Assembly: GCA_009774215.1 (NCBI GenBank)
Contig: VSNH01000205.1
Coordinates: forward strand, 1-15,672
Source of the DNA: Lachnospiraceae bacterium
Lineage (GTDB): Bacteria; Bacillota; Clostridia; Lachnospirales; Lachnospiraceae
Length of the DNA stretch: 15,672 bases
Reading direction: 5' to 3'
The notes below the pieces were generated by a model. The model saw only the letters and a list, made by a program, of their open reading frames with translations. It ran no database searches and had not been told where the DNA came from. Positions 14,190 through 15,672 of the stretch are shown one piece after another. The position numbers and the translations under genes were made by a program. Within the stretch, counting starts at the first letter, position 1. Each line of letters begins with the position of its first letter.

Positions 14190-14218
14190 TTGAATTTTTT
14201 TGATGTTTGTATTATTAT
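14190..14218 (+). promoter_or_regulatory. Candidate promoter of dnaA
   Basis: TTGAAT (14190-14195) and TATTAT (14213-14218) are 17 bases apart. The DnaA-box-like CGTGGATAA ends 9 bases before the -35, which would allow autoregulation by DnaA. From here the leader to ATG 14306 would be about 80 bases. Confidence 0.5.
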
Positions 14219-14305
14219 ATATGGTAGGGTAATTTTGATGTGGCACAATTATTTAAAAAAGAAACCGGAATACATCTATATAAAGACAATGAGGTTATGG
14301 ATATT

Positions 14306-15661
14306 ATGGACTCTATCAAAGAAAAATGGGATGAAATCAAAGATACAATCAGAAAAGAATATGAATTAACTGATGTTTCCTATGATACTTGGATCAAACC
14401 TCTCCGTTTTTATGAAGTGAAAGATAATATAGTAATCATTATGATACCTTCCGATCAGGCCCACGCTCTTAACTATATTTCTTCTAAATATAAAAACTTT
14501 TTTAAGGTCATCGTTTCAGAAATGATGGATCACACTTATGATATTTCCTTTATACTAGAAAAAGAAGCCATGGAACAGGAAAATAAATCAAAATCCAAAG
14601 CGAAACCTGCCAATCATGTAAACTATGAAAACTCAAATCTGAATCCTAAATATAAGTTTGATTCTTTTGTTGTAGGCAGCAATAACAAATTAGCGCACTC
14701 TGCGGCTTTGGCTGCAGCAGAATCCCCGGGTGAGGTATACAATCCCCTCTATATATATGGGGGAGCCGGCCTCGGAAAAACCCACCTGATGCATTCCATC
14801 GGACATTTTACTTTAGAAAGGAATCCGGGAATAAAAGTTTTATATGTTACCTCAGAAAACTTTACCAACGAAGTGATAAGCTGTATCAGAAGCGGTGACG
14901 CCATTAAAATGAATAACATGAGAGAGAAATACAGAACAGTGGATATTCTCATGATTGACGATATACAGTTTATTATTGGCAAAGAAAGTACACAGGAAGA
15001 ATTTTTCCATACATTTAACACGCTTCACTCTGCAGGAAAACAGATTATTCTATCCTCAGACAAACCGCCGAAGGATATGGAAACATTGGAAGAAAGACTG
15101 CGTTCCCGATTCGAATGGGGATTGATTGCGGATATCCAGCCTCCGGATTATGAGACAAGAATGGCTATTCTTCAGAAAAACGCAGAAAATTATAACAAAG
15201 AAATTGACGATGAAGTTTTATCCTATATCGCAGAGAACGTAAAGTCCAATATCAGGGAGCTGGAAGGCGCTTTGAATCAGATTATGGCCTTCTCTAAATT
15301 AAATAAGGTAGATATCAATCTCGAATATGCGAAAGAAGCCCTGAAAGACGTGATTTATCCGAATAAGCAGAAGGAAATTACCCCCTCTCTCATCATAGAA
15401 GTAGTAGCGGAACATTTTGGCGTCAACCCGGAAGATATCGCTTCCAAGAAAAGAACGGCAGAACTCGTACAGCCAAGACAGGTTGTCATGTACTTTTGCA
15501 GAGAAATGACAACAAATTCCCTGCAGAGCATTGCGAAAGCAATCGGCAAAAAGGATCACACTACCGTTTTGCATGGCATTAAAACCATTTCAAAAGAAAT
15601 GGAAAATAATGAAGAACTAAAAAATAAGGTAGATATTATAAGAAAGAAAATTATGCCTTAA
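14306..15661 (+). CDS. dnaA: Chromosomal replication initiator protein DnaA
   Basis: DnaA binds DnaA boxes, opens the origin as an ATP-bound filament and loads the helicase. Counting from ATG 14306 it has 451 residues, the usual length. Domain I (about 1-85) has DVSYDTWIKPL. A Lys-rich linker is at 90-115. The AAA+ domain has Walker A GGAGLGKT (152-159), Walker B LMIDDIQF (215-222) and the arginine segment ERLRSRFEWGL (263-273). Domain IV has QPRQVVMYFCREM and the signature KKDHTTVLHG (415-424). Start choice is uncertain: ATG 14306 is 10 bases after GAGGT and matches the family N-terminus; ATG 14297 is 2 bases from it; GTG 14240 would add 22 unconserved residues. The window ends 11 bases past the stop. 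Confidence 0.97.
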   Translation: MDSIKEKWDEIKDTIRKEYELTDVSYDTWIKPLRFYEVKDNIVIIMIPSDQAHALNYISSKYKNFFKVIVSEMMDHTYDISFILEKEAMEQENKSKSKAKPANHVNYENSNLNPKYKFDSFVVGSNNKLAHSAALAAAESPGEVYNPLYIYGGAGLGKTHLMHSIGHFTLERNPGIKVLYVTSENFTNEVISCIRSGDAIKMNNMREKYRTVDILMIDDIQFIIGKESTQEEFFHTFNTLHSAGKQIILSSDKPPKDMETLEERLRSRFEWGLIADIQPPDYETRMAILQKNAENYNKEIDDEVLSYIAENVKSNIRELEGALNQIMAFSKLNKVDINLEYAKEALKDVIYPNKQKEITPSLIIEVVAEHFGVNPEDIASKKRTAELVQPRQVVMYFCREMTTNSLQSIAKAIGKKDHTTVLHGIKTISKEMENNEELKNKVDIIRKKIMP

Positions 15662-15672
15662 TCATTATACAC

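Noticed and set aside
14037..14369. Plus-strand open frame of 110 residues across oriC
   Set aside because: It overlaps dnaA in another frame and covers the DnaA boxes; no coding character.

Overview
The window is the chromosomal replication-origin neighbourhood of a low-G+C Gram-positive anaerobe. The protein sequences look most like Clostridia, probably Lachnospiraceae. This rests on recognised families and gene order (dnaA divergent from rpmH-rnpA-yidD-yidC-jag-mnmE-mnmG-rsmG, then parA-parB and a DUF4446 gene) and on strong AGGAGG-type ribosome binding sites; no database search was possible. No RNA gene, CRISPR array, transposase or phage gene was seen.

Layout from right to left. dnaA (14306-15661, +) runs rightwards. 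The stretch between it and rpmH holds a DnaA-box cluster (oriC), a dnaA promoter and a very good rpmH promoter. Leftwards from oriC, all on the minus strand and so co-directional with the expected fork, come rpmH (L34), rnpA (RNase P protein), yidD and yidC (membrane insertion) and jag/khpB (RNA binding), closed by an intrinsic terminator. Then come mnmE and mnmG, which together modify the tRNA wobble uridine, and rsmG (16S rRNA methyltransferase). Next is an alpha/beta-hydrolase-like gene (5350-6294), the only gene that runs against the fork. It is divergent from a two-gene signalling unit: a soluble HisKA_3 histidine kinase and a DegU-like NarL/FixJ response regulator. About 550 bases without a confident gene follow, with two perfect parS centromere sites and two compact palindromic elements. 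A Gfo/Idh/MocA oxidoreductase, parA, parB and the start of a DUF4446 membrane protein complete the left end.

How the genes work together: DnaA opens the origin. ParB loads at parS and spreads, and ParA moves the origins apart. The rpmH-to-rsmG block joins ribosome and tRNA maturation to membrane protein insertion. The kinase/regulator pair and the hydrolase are accessory insertions in this core locus.

The window is mostly ordinary core chromosome and I do not see a wholly new system. The points that deserve a second look are non-coding or structural: three non-autonomous, hairpin-rich repeat-like elements (217-381, 3308-3427 with a possible CTAT target duplication, 3457-3540); DnaA-box-like sequences over the parA promoter; a near-perfect extra parS inside the kinase gene; a YidC that seems to lack the usual groove arginine; and a hydrolase with a deviant nucleophile elbow.
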